This document shows, in pieces, positions 15,903 to 24,266 of a stretch of DNA of 64,000 nucleotides. Below the pieces are notes generated by a model, which worked only from the letters and a program-made list of their open reading frames with translations, was not told where the DNA came from and did not search any database. The position numbers and the translations under genes were made by a program. Position 1 is the first letter of the stretch. Each line of letters opens with the position of its first letter. Source of the DNA: Salegentibacter sediminis (GTDB lineage Bacteria; Bacteroidota; Bacteroidia; Flavobacteriales; Flavobacteriaceae); NCBI RefSeq assembly GCF_002078605.1, contig NZ_MSJR01000008.1:124001-188000 (forward strand), in the 5' to 3' direction.

Positions 15903-18875
15903 TTATTTAGTAACCTTCACATAGTCGATTATAAATTCTGCAGGGAAGATGGAATCATCCACCTCGGGCCCTCCAAAATTCCCACCTATAGCCAGGTTTA
16001 GCAGCAAATAGAACGGATGATTATAAGGGTAAGTTTCTTCATTCTTAACTTCCGGAGAGAAGGTATAGGTTTTTTCATCGTTGATAAAGAATTCGATGGC
16101 ATCCTCACTCCAGTCCATTCTGAAAACCTGGAAATCTTCTGTGATTCCCGGAACAGGAGTGCTTTTAATATTCTCGGTCTCTCCGTGACTCGCCGGGGTG
16201 TGCAAAGCATTATGCAGCGTGTCCGGCTGGCGGCCCACAAACTCCATAATATCTATCTCTCCCGAAGCAGGCCAGCCCACTTCCTCAATGTTATTGCCTA
16301 ACATCCAGATCGCCGGCCAAAGACCATGGCCGGCAGGAAGTTTGGCGCGTACTTCAACGCTACCATACTTAAACTCAACCTTATCCTTGGTATTGATCTT
16401 TCCAGAGAAATACTTATCGCCTTCTTTTACAGCCGTAATAATAAGTTTTCCATCTTCTACTTTTACAAATTCGCGGTAATAGCCCTGGCGTTCATTATTT
16501 CCCCATCCACAAAGATTGGGACAACCATCACCTTCTTCGTAATTCCAGTTTTCCATGTTCAGTTCTTCCCCCTCAAAATGATCTTCAAAAACCACCTTGC
16601 TTTCCTTTAAAGTGAAACCTGCTTTTTGCAGATCACGGGAATTACCGCCAATAAGTACTTCAAAATCTCCGGCTTCTGCTTCCCACTTGTCATTGGCATT
16701 ATAGAACTTCAGCATTTCTTCATCTATGGTAAAGTCAATGCGTTTACTTTCTCCTGGAGCAAGTGTCACCGCCTCAAAACCTTTAAGTTCTTTTACAGGC
16801 CGGGTGGTACTGGCCACAAGATCGCGAATATATAATTGCACGATTTCCTTCCCTTCTACATCGCCGGTGTTAGTGAGATTAATACTTGCTCTTATACTTC
16901 CATTCATTTCCATTTCTTCAGAAGAAAGCTCCAGGGCTCCGTACTCAAAATCGGTGTAGCTAAGTCCAAAGCCAAAAGGATAAAGCGCGTCATTTCTCTC
17001 ATCGGTATAAGCCGAATAGGTCACGTGCTCCTCACTTGATGGGCGCCCGGTATTCTTCTGATTGTAATACAGCGGCTCCTGCCCTACCGCTCTTGGGAAG
17101 GATACAGGTAGTTTTCCTGAAGGATTATATTTTCCGAAGAGAACATCGGCGATTGCATTCCCGCTCTCAGAGCCCAGTTGCCAGGCAACGGCTATGGCAG
17201 GAACATTTTGTGAGGCCCAGTTGATTTCCAAAGGTCTACCGTTGATAAGAACCAACACTATATTTTTATTCACCTTGTGGATCTCCTTAAGCAATTCCTC
17301 TTGAAGTCCGGCAAGACCAATATTCACCTGGCTTCTGCCTTCCCCCGATTGGAATGCGTCCTCTCCAAGAGCCATTACAACAAGGTCGGCTTCAGCAGCA
17401 GTAGTTATAGCTTCTTCAAAACCTGATCTGTCAGTAGTATTAATCTTCAAAGGCATTAGGAAACTTCTTTCCCCAACCCCCAGGTCTGCACCTTTGGCAT
17501 AAGTGACTTTTACATCATCTCCAACTGCATTTTTTATTCCTTCTAAAACAGAAACCGCCGAATTGGCTTCTCCCTGTGCTCTCCAGTTTCCTATTGGGGT
17601 ATCCTTATCGTTTGCCAGTGGGCCGATAACCGCAATATTCTTAACTGAAGATTTCAATGGCAATAGCTCATTTTCATTCTTTAAAAGAACGATAGATTTC
17701 TTTGCAATATCCCGGGCTGCCGCTCTGTGTTCCTCATAGGGAACCTTAGTGGCCATATCAGGATTTGAATATCGGTAAGGATCTTCAAAAAGTCCCATTT
17801 TGAATTTAACTCTAAGCACTCTTCTTACCGCGTCATCAATATCTTCCAGGCTAACTTTCCCTTCTTCTACCAGGTCAACAAGGCTGGATTCATAAGCCCC
17901 GCCTTCCATGTCTACGTCACTTCCAGCATTTAAGGCAATTTCTGCGGCATGTTTTTTATCTCTGGCAAAACCGTGGTCTACCATTTCAATAATAGAGCCC
18001 CAGTCTGAAACTACAAGACCATCCCAATTCCAGTCTCCTTTTAATATATCTCTTTGAAGTACCTTATGCCCCGTAGCAGGGGTGCCATCAAGATCATTAA
18101 AGGCATTCATAAAAGTTGCCACCCCGGCTTTGGCCGCAGCTTTAAAAGGAGGAAGGATGGTATTATGAAGTTCATTTTCACCTACGTGCACCGTATTATA
18201 ATCTCTACCGGCTTCGGCAAAACCGTAACCTGCAAAATGTTTTGCCGTTGCGGCAATAGTCTTTTCGTCGGCAAGGTCATTGCCCTGGTAACCTTTTACT
18301 TTGGCTACGGCAACCTGTGCGGTTAAATATGGGTCTTCCCCCGAGCTTTCCATAATTCTACCCCAGCGGGCATCACGGGAAACATCTATCATTGGAGAAA
18401 AGGTCCAGTTTACACCATCGGCAACAGATTCTAATGCGGCGATGCGGGCCGATTCTTCCATGGCCTCCAGGTCCCAGCTGGCAGTTTCTCCCAGAGGAAC
18501 CGGAAACATGGTCTTATAGCCATGAATCACGTCATAACCAAACATCATAGGAATCTTGAGTCGCGAATTTTCCATCGCAAGCCGCTGTGCTTCCGCGGTG
18601 GCCTCCACTGAAAGGACATTCAGCATAGAGCCTACGCGGCCATTTTTGATATTATCTTCTTTTTCTTTATTGTTCATCTCTGAAGCAGGTCCCGTAAGGT
18701 CCCAACTCCCGTTATATTGTACCAACTGGCCCACTTTTTCCTCCAGGGTCATAAGTGCCAACACAGAATCCACTTTGGTTTCTACATTTTTCACCGAGCT
18801 GGGTATTTCTGAATTTTGTCCCGTAACCATAAGGCTTCCGAAGAGGAAAAGGACAATCAGGTGAATATTTTTCAT
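15903..18875 (-). CDS. Two-domain glucanase: GH3 beta-glucosidase fused to GH16
   Basis: The 990-residue secreted enzyme has a signal peptide (cleavage near VTGQ, residue 20). A full GH3 module follows: the N-domain with nucleophile D291 in VVSDWGS, the C-domain, and a fibronectin-like tail to about 745. A complete GH16 domain begins about residue 761 with GEIDIME (nucleophile E873, acid/base E878) and GLWPAIWMLG. GH3 enzymes remove terminal beta-glucose. GH16 laminarinases cut beta-1,3-glucan internally. Joining both in one chain would give endo- and exo-cleavage at one place. There is no lipobox, so it may be periplasmic or secreted. It is last in PUL1, 151 bases after the PKD-GH16 gene. 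Confidence 0.92.
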   Translation of the reverse strand: MKNIHLIVLFLFGSLMVTGQNSEIPSSVKNVETKVDSVLALMTLEEKVGQLVQYNGSWDLTGPASEMNNKEKEDNIKNGRVGSMLNVLSVEATAEAQRLAMENSRLKIPMMFGYDVIHGYKTMFPVPLGETASWDLEAMEESARIAALESVADGVNWTFSPMIDVSRDARWGRIMESSGEDPYLTAQVAVAKVKGYQGNDLADEKTIAATAKHFAGYGFAEAGRDYNTVHVGENELHNTILPPFKAAAKAGVATFMNAFNDLDGTPATGHKVLQRDILKGDWNWDGLVVSDWGSIIEMVDHGFARDKKHAAEIALNAGSDVDMEGGAYESSLVDLVEEGKVSLEDIDDAVRRVLRVKFKMGLFEDPYRYSNPDMATKVPYEEHRAAARDIAKKSIVLLKNENELLPLKSSVKNIAVIGPLANDKDTPIGNWRAQGEANSAVSVLEGIKNAVGDDVKVTYAKGADLGVGERSFLMPLKINTTDRSGFEEAITTAAEADLVVMALGEDAFQSGEGRSQVNIGLAGLQEELLKEIHKVNKNIVLVLINGRPLEINWASQNVPAIAVAWQLGSESGNAIADVLFGKYNPSGKLPVSFPRAVGQEPLYYNQKNTGRPSSEEHVTYSAYTDERNDALYPFGFGLSYTDFEYGALELSSEEMEMNGSIRASINLTNTGDVEGKEIVQLYIRDLVASTTRPVKELKGFEAVTLAPGESKRIDFTIDEEMLKFYNANDKWEAEAGDFEVLIGGNSRDLQKAGFTLKESKVVFEDHFEGEELNMENWNYEEGDGCPNLCGWGNNERQGYYREFVKVEDGKLIITAVKEGDKYFSGKINTKDKVEFKYGSVEVRAKLPAGHGLWPAIWMLGNNIEEVGWPASGEIDIMEFVGRQPDTLHNALHTPASHGETENIKSTPVPGITEDFQVFRMDWSEDAIEFFINDEKTYTFSPEVKNEETYPYNHPFYLLLNLAIGGNFGGPEVDDSIFPAEFIIDYVKVTK

Positions 18876-18902
18876 CTTGTTAAATTTTATAGGTTACCCA
18901 TC

Positions 18903-18933
18903 CTGAAAGATTTCAAAGTTTGAAATCCTTCAG
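18903..18933. promoter_or_regulatory. Long intergenic palindrome in PUL1
   Basis: GATTTCAAA-G-TTTGAAATC (18909-18927) is a perfect inverted repeat with 9-base arms. It extends outward to CTGAA and TTCAG for an almost complete 31-base palindrome. It lies 28 bases before the GH3-GH16 start codon. It could be an operator or an mRNA hairpin. Confidence 0.6.
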
Positions 18934-18956
18934 TTAATTGACTATGAGCCCGGTAT

Positions 18957-18980
18957 CACCCCCGAAATTTCCCGGGGGTG
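18957..18980. promoter_or_regulatory. GC-rich intergenic hairpin in PUL1
   Basis: CACCCCCG (18957-18964) pairs with CGGGGGTG (18973-18980) around an 8-base loop. There is no strong T-run. It lies 46 bases after the stop of the PKD-GH16 gene and may attenuate read-through or protect the upstream mRNA 3' end. Confidence 0.55.
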
Positions 18981-19026
18981 CCCAGGTTCATTTGGCAACC
19001 AGATTTACTGGCTAATTCTCCAGATT

Positions 19027-20673
19027 TTATTGAAATACCCTGATGTAATCTACCTCCATCGATGATTCTGCGAAATCAGGGTCAATATCGCCTCCAAAAG
19101 TTCCGCCCATCGCTACGTTCAGGATAAGGAAGAAATCTTTATTAAAGGGGGAATCGGGGGTGTTCTCATAGGTGTGATAAACCTCACCGTCTACAAGGAA
19201 GACAATTCTCTTATCAGACCACTCCATAGTATAGGTGTGGAATTCATCACTCACACCATCGACCATAATAGTATTGCCATCGGCATCACCACCAGATCTT
19301 CCTTCATAGTGAAGGGTTCCGTGAATAAGGTCCTGCTCGTTCCCTGCATGCTCCATAATATCGATTTCTCCGGTTTGCGGCCATCCCACTTCATCAAAGT
19401 CGGAGCCCAGCATCCAGATCGCCGGCCAGGTGCCAGCGCCTTCCGGCAATTTGGCTCTGGCTTCTACCCTTCCGTAGGTAAATTCAAAATTATCTTTGGT
19501 GGTTATTCTTGAAGAAGAATAATCAAAACCTTCGATATCTTCGGCCTTGGCGGTAATCACAAGATTACCACCACTTATCACCGCGTTATCTTCGGTGTAG
19601 TATTGAGCCTCCTGGTTACCCCAGCCATCATTGTTTCCGGTTTCGAAGTTCCAGATGGAAGTGTCAAGATCGCCATCGGTATCAAAATCGGCTTCCCAAA
19701 GTAATTCATCGTACTCTGACTGAAATTCCTCTTCAGGTTCTTCTTCGGCTCCATCGCCAGAAGTAAGGATAAACCACCAGTCGAATTCTCCGTTCCCATC
19801 GGTAGATCTAAGGATTAACTCATCGGTACCCGAACGATCGAATATTTCATATCGGTGATCCCCACCAATGTAATAGCCAATGAATCCTAATCCGGTAAGA
19901 TTAATAGTTTCCTTACCTCCAGGAGCCGAGATTGACCAGTTTTCAGTATAATCATCGTAAGGGATATTAAGGACATCCGCACCCTCCGTTTCACAATCAC
20001 AGCTAACTCCTAATTGGTCAACCAATGGGGCTCTTCCGAATACAGTTCCTGATGGGTCTACGTTCTCATCATCATTAGTGGCATTGGTGATATGAACAAA
20101 AGTTCCATCTTCCTCGAAGATATACCGATCGTCATACATTCCAACCCCGGCTTTTTCATTTGGACCTGCACCATACCATTCGGTAGGAATATTTCCACCT
20201 ACAGGACCAAGACCAAAGTGACCGGCAGCTTCCGCTTTGATTCGCCATTCTTTCGCACCATCTCCAACTAACTTCTCAAGAAGATCGGCTGGTGGCGAAT
20301 AAGTAACAAGTACCTCCACATCTACAATTGTTGAAGTAGCAGTACCACCCGGTCCATAAGCTATTACGGTAACCATATAGGTTTTTGTACCGGTTTCAGA
20401 AAACTGATGGGTGTATTCTCCACTAGCAGTAGTTTCTGTACTTCCATTTTCAAAAACGTATTTATAGGTCATAGCGCCCTCTGCACTCGCGTTGAAGATC
20501 ACCTGGCCACTACCATCTCCCTCGGGCATATCCTCAGATTGACCCACCACAGTAGTTTCTACCTGGAGATCGGTTGGGGCGCTTATTTCGCCGATATCGT
20601 AATCGTCATTGGAGCATGCGCTGGCAAATACCAGCGACAATGCTACAAGACCTGTGTTAATTATATTTTTCAT
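19027..20673 (-). CDS. PKD-GH16 endo-beta-1,3-glucanase lipoprotein
   Basis: The 548-residue protein begins with a lipoprotein signal (ASAC, Cys20). It has a PKD-like domain at about 30-122 and an intermediate domain at about 128-305 with several Trp/Tyr-rich stretches (GAKEWRIKAEAAGHFGLGP). A GH16 catalytic domain from about 325 carries GEIDIME (nucleophile E436, acid/base E441) and TWPAIWMLG. The likely role is surface-anchored first cleavage of laminarin into fragments for the SusCD pair. The 128-305 module is probably carbohydrate-binding and is not a family I can name. It is in PUL1 between the glycan-binding protein and the GH3-GH16 gene. Confidence 0.92.
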   Translation of the reverse strand: MKNIINTGLVALSLVFASACSNDDYDIGEISAPTDLQVETTVVGQSEDMPEGDGSGQVIFNASAEGAMTYKYVFENGSTETTASGEYTHQFSETGTKTYMVTVIAYGPGGTATSTIVDVEVLVTYSPPADLLEKLVGDGAKEWRIKAEAAGHFGLGPVGGNIPTEWYGAGPNEKAGVGMYDDRYIFEEDGTFVHITNATNDDENVDPSGTVFGRAPLVDQLGVSCDCETEGADVLNIPYDDYTENWSISAPGGKETINLTGLGFIGYYIGGDHRYEIFDRSGTDELILRSTDGNGEFDWWFILTSGDGAEEEPEEEFQSEYDELLWEADFDTDGDLDTSIWNFETGNNDGWGNQEAQYYTEDNAVISGGNLVITAKAEDIEGFDYSSSRITTKDNFEFTYGRVEARAKLPEGAGTWPAIWMLGSDFDEVGWPQTGEIDIMEHAGNEQDLIHGTLHYEGRSGGDADGNTIMVDGVSDEFHTYTMEWSDKRIVFLVDGEVYHTYENTPDSPFNKDFFLILNVAMGGTFGGDIDPDFAESSMEVDYIRVFQ

Positions 20674-20685
20674 TATATATCTATT

Positions 20686-22782
20686 TTAATTTTTCAGTTG
20701 AATATCATCGTAATAGTAAACTGTTCCATCTCCACGTAGACCTTCATCTGTAGGATATTCAAAGAATATGATAACTTTTCCATACTCCTGCGTAGTATCT
20801 ATTCCTACTGTCGAGAAATCAAAGACTAGTTCTTCCCATTGATTTTCCTTTGTGGTCATTACAGACACCTCACTTTTGATACTGTTATCATCGCTGTTTT
20901 CAAGCTTCAACAAAACAGGAATCCCGGCTTTAGGAGAATATACTTTCACACTAATTTTCGTAGTAGATGAAAAGTCTATAGACTCCTCAAGTTCGAGTGT
21001 GGCTCCTGCCCAAGGTTGAGAATCAACAGTTTTAGTGAACTTAACCACCGTACTACTAGGGTTTATACCTCCAGGGACCGGATTCGCTTCTATTACAGTT
21101 TCTGCGCCTTCAAAAGGAATAAGAGAATAGGCCAAAGACGAATTTTCAAAACTTACCGGTAATGTGACGGTAGTTGCATTACTCTCTTTAGAAAAGTAAA
21201 GATTATCAATATAAAATGTTCCACCAGGCGCAGCTCCTACGTCAAACTTGAACTGAAAAATATCGCTTATATCAAGATCCTGACTGGTAAATTCAGATAA
21301 GGGAATTTCAATGCTGTTCCATTGATTTGGAGTTACATTAAGGTTTACACTTTTTTCTCCTGAACCAGAAGAAATAAGGAAGAATGGAATTGAAGAATAA
21401 TCTCCAGACCAAACATCAATGTGAACAGTTTCAAATGCGGTTACATCTATATTCTCACCAATAGCAATTCCCTGATAATTTGCATTGCCATATTTAATCG
21501 CTTCATTTCCATTTATAGAGACCACTTCATAGGTTGTTGATTGACCCCAATCTGGATAATAATTCACACTTTCAGGATCTGAAAACTTATCACTAAATAT
21601 CGACTTTACATCCTCATCTACATGAATTGGGGTTGGAGCAGCAATTACCGGCGAAGTTGGTACCTGTACACTCTCATCATAGAAGAATACATTATCAACA
21701 AGTACAGTGGTTTCACCCGCAGGTGCTGCTGAATATACTATTTGCGAGATATGTGCTCTGGTTGTTAATCCTGTGAAGTCTTCTAAAGGTATATCTAAAG
21801 TCACCCATTCACCTTGTGCGGGAGCCTCTATCTCTATTTCATGCTCAACATCGTCACCACCCTGATATTCTCCATCAGGCCCGAAGTCTACAAGTTTTAC
21901 TCTGAAGGTTTCTGCATCAAGAGTGAAAATATCGGTACGGAAATGAGTCATGCTGGTTGCATCAATCTGAGTACTTTCAGTTATAACTCCAACATAATTC
22001 AAATTAGAATATACCTTGATTTCATTTCCATCAATATCTGTTTCTTCAAGTTCAGCTTCAGACCAGTCAGTGATCCACATATCTACTGGTACATCAGTAT
22101 AAACATCACTGAATAAGGAGATAACGCTTTCAGGTAATTTATTGGGAGTAGGAGCAGGAACGGGACCTGTTCTTTCTACAGTTTCTTTGTATTCAACCGT
22201 TTCTGCACCACCACTTAAAGCGACAACCCGTATATTATAAGTACCGGTATCTGAATAAGTGTAAGTAATAGTTTCCCCAACCATCAAAGGCGTAGGTTCC
22301 TCATCTTCTACCTCACCAAAGTAGACCTCAAACATTGCGGCATAATCTGCTGCTGCAGACACAGAAACAGAATACCCATCAGGATCCTTGGTAATAGTGA
22401 CCTCCAGATTTTCAGGTTGACGGAAAGAAACCGTTAAAGGCTGTACTCCTGTTGCCGAAACTCCATTTAAATTGGTTCCGGTGATTTCTACCTCATAATC
22501 CCCTTCAGCATAGACATGATCTACGCTTTCTCCCGGCCTGATTCCTGAAGCAACATCACTTTCATCTCCAAAATCAACACTAAACATATTAGCACTTTCC
22601 CCCTTAGGAGTAACAGTCACAAGACCTGAATTGTCTTGAGTGATCTGGAAGGTAGCTCCTAATTCGGCTGGGGCCTCAATCTGGTTTAGGTCTACCAGGG
22701 AATCGTCATCACTCTCACAGCTTACAAAAGGCATGGTGAGCAGTAAGGCAAAAATTATTTTATAATATTTTTTCATAATCAT
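20686..22782 (-). CDS. PUL1 surface glycan-binding lipoprotein with PKD and repeated domains
   Basis: The 698-residue lipoprotein (signal ending FVSC, Cys22) has no catalytic motif. It contains two PKD-like Ig folds (about 30-125 and 125-205). Two tandem copies of a roughly 155-residue jelly-roll-like domain follow (about 215-375 and 385-530), visible from the shared patterns IFSD-YTD...W, NGNEIKVYSNLNYVG / NGNEAIKYGNANYQG and VTAFETVHIDVWS. A third beta-rich domain runs from about 540 to 698. Position right after susD and 12 bases before the PKD-GH16 gene marks it as the SusE/SGBP-B-type protein that captures beta-glucan at the cell surface. Start is ATG at 22782 or the Met two codons later. 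Confidence 0.85.
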   Translation of the reverse strand: MIMKKYYKIIFALLLTMPFVSCESDDDSLVDLNQIEAPAELGATFQITQDNSGLVTVTPKGESANMFSVDFGDESDVASGIRPGESVDHVYAEGDYEVEITGTNLNGVSATGVQPLTVSFRQPENLEVTITKDPDGYSVSVSAAADYAAMFEVYFGEVEDEEPTPLMVGETITYTYSDTGTYNIRVVALSGGAETVEYKETVERTGPVPAPTPNKLPESVISLFSDVYTDVPVDMWITDWSEAELEETDIDGNEIKVYSNLNYVGVITESTQIDATSMTHFRTDIFTLDAETFRVKLVDFGPDGEYQGGDDVEHEIEIEAPAQGEWVTLDIPLEDFTGLTTRAHISQIVYSAAPAGETTVLVDNVFFYDESVQVPTSPVIAAPTPIHVDEDVKSIFSDKFSDPESVNYYPDWGQSTTYEVVSINGNEAIKYGNANYQGIAIGENIDVTAFETVHIDVWSGDYSSIPFFLISSGSGEKSVNLNVTPNQWNSIEIPLSEFTSQDLDISDIFQFKFDVGAAPGGTFYIDNLYFSKESNATTVTLPVSFENSSLAYSLIPFEGAETVIEANPVPGGINPSSTVVKFTKTVDSQPWAGATLELEESIDFSSTTKISVKVYSPKAGIPVLLKLENSDDNSIKSEVSVMTTKENQWEELVFDFSTVGIDTTQEYGKVIIFFEYPTDEGLRGDGTVYYYDDIQLKN

Positions 22783-22788
22783 TATTTT

Positions 22789-24255
22789 TTAGTATCCGGG
22801 GTTTTGCTCCCAGTTACCCTGAGAAAATTCTATTTCTTCCAGCGGAATAGGAAATACTTCGTTTTTTCCTACAGTAAATCCTTCTATATTAGCTGCCGCC
22901 CTGCCGGTTCTTACCAGGTCAAAGAAACGGTGTCCTTCTCCTACTAATTCTTTTCTTCTCTCCTGATAGATAATTTCTGTAAGGGGATCGCCTGAATTCT
23001 CTACTTCTCTTAAACCTGCTCTTTCTCTAACCATATTCAGGTATTCCTGAGCAAGCTGATCGTTTGGGTTAGGCTTACGGTTATGTGCCTCGGCAGCCAT
23101 TAACAACACGTCAGCATAGCGAATCGCACGGTAGTTATTAGGCTGGGTAAGGTTTGCATCTCCCATATTGTTATTTTTCCGCGGAAGATATTTCCTATTG
23201 AAATATCCGGTATGCTTATACCCTTCGGTATAGGCAACATCATACTGATCGGCCCAGGCTTCTATATCCAGGATTGATAAATCTTTCCTGATATCGTTAT
23301 CAGAAAACATATCATAAGCTTCCTGGGTAGGTACATTAAAGCTAAAGCCTGACTCAAACAATGGTCCACTATAGTTTCTTATTCCCTGGAATCCTACTGC
23401 TACGTTCCCTTCACTACACTGAAGACAATCAAACCCGGCACCTTCTTCTCCACTATATTGAACTTCAAAAACTGATTCTTCATTATTTTCACCTTCTTGT
23501 TCAAAAAGCGTTTCAAAATCTGAAAGGGCATAAGGCCCGTTATCGATCAAGGTGGTTAACACGTTTGCAGCAGCATCAAATTCTTCCTGGTACAGGTGCA
23601 CCTTACCTTTAAGAGCCATTGCAGCGCCTTTGGTTGCACGTCCAGTTTCAGGAGCTATGTAATCAAGGTTATCTATAGCAAACTGAAGATCGTTTTCGAT
23701 TTGGGTATAAACCTCTTCTCTTGAAGCCCTTGGGATAGATTGCTCATCACCAAGCACAAAACGCTCATCTCCTTTGATTGGAATAGGACCAAACCATTTC
23801 ATCAATTCAAAAGTGAAATAAGCTCTCAGGAATTTGGTTTCAGCTATTATTGTTTCCTTACCTTCAAAATCGGTTTTATCCTGAAATTCCAGGATGTAGT
23901 TGGCACGTTGAACTCCCGCAAAATTCCAATCCCAGATATCATCCAGGTTGTCATTAATGGGGGTGTGTGACATTTCATCTACCTGTTGGAAACCAATAAC
24001 ATCGGTAGCACTTTCTCCGCCGCTAAGAGTATTATCTGAAGCGATCTCGCCCAGCAGCACATTTACATAAGTAGATTGAAGGATATCATAAACTCCTATA
24101 AGGGCGTTATAATAATCATCTTCAGAATTGAAATAATTCTCCGAGTCTATGGTATACTCCTCGGTCTTATCCAGATAATCCTCACTACAGCCGGTGAATG
24201 TGATCACGGCCAGCAGCAGAAGAACGGATTTAATTTTTAAACTATATATTTTCAT
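22789..24255 (-). CDS. susD: SusD-type glycan-binding lipoprotein of PUL1
   Basis: The 488-residue lipoprotein has a signal ending FTGC (Cys22) and the SusD/RagB pattern: an N-terminal TPR scaffold (YFNSEDDYYNALIGVYDIL, LRAYFTFELMKWFG) and the C-terminal RYADVLLMAAEA and NPGY ending. It caps the SusC barrel and binds the oligosaccharide substrate at the outer face. It is 12 bases downstream of susC, so translation is coupled. Glycan specificity for beta-1,3-glucan is inferred from the GH16 neighbours. Confidence 0.96.
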   Translation of the reverse strand: MKIYSLKIKSVLLLLAVITFTGCSEDYLDKTEEYTIDSENYFNSEDDYYNALIGVYDILQSTYVNVLLGEIASDNTLSGGESATDVIGFQQVDEMSHTPINDNLDDIWDWNFAGVQRANYILEFQDKTDFEGKETIIAETKFLRAYFTFELMKWFGPIPIKGDERFVLGDEQSIPRASREEVYTQIENDLQFAIDNLDYIAPETGRATKGAAMALKGKVHLYQEEFDAAANVLTTLIDNGPYALSDFETLFEQEGENNEESVFEVQYSGEEGAGFDCLQCSEGNVAVGFQGIRNYSGPLFESGFSFNVPTQEAYDMFSDNDIRKDLSILDIEAWADQYDVAYTEGYKHTGYFNRKYLPRKNNNMGDANLTQPNNYRAIRYADVLLMAAEAHNRKPNPNDQLAQEYLNMVRERAGLREVENSGDPLTEIIYQERRKELVGEGHRFFDLVRTGRAAANIEGFTVGKNEVFPIPLEEIEFSQGNWEQNPGY

Positions 24256-24266
24256 CGCTCAATATT

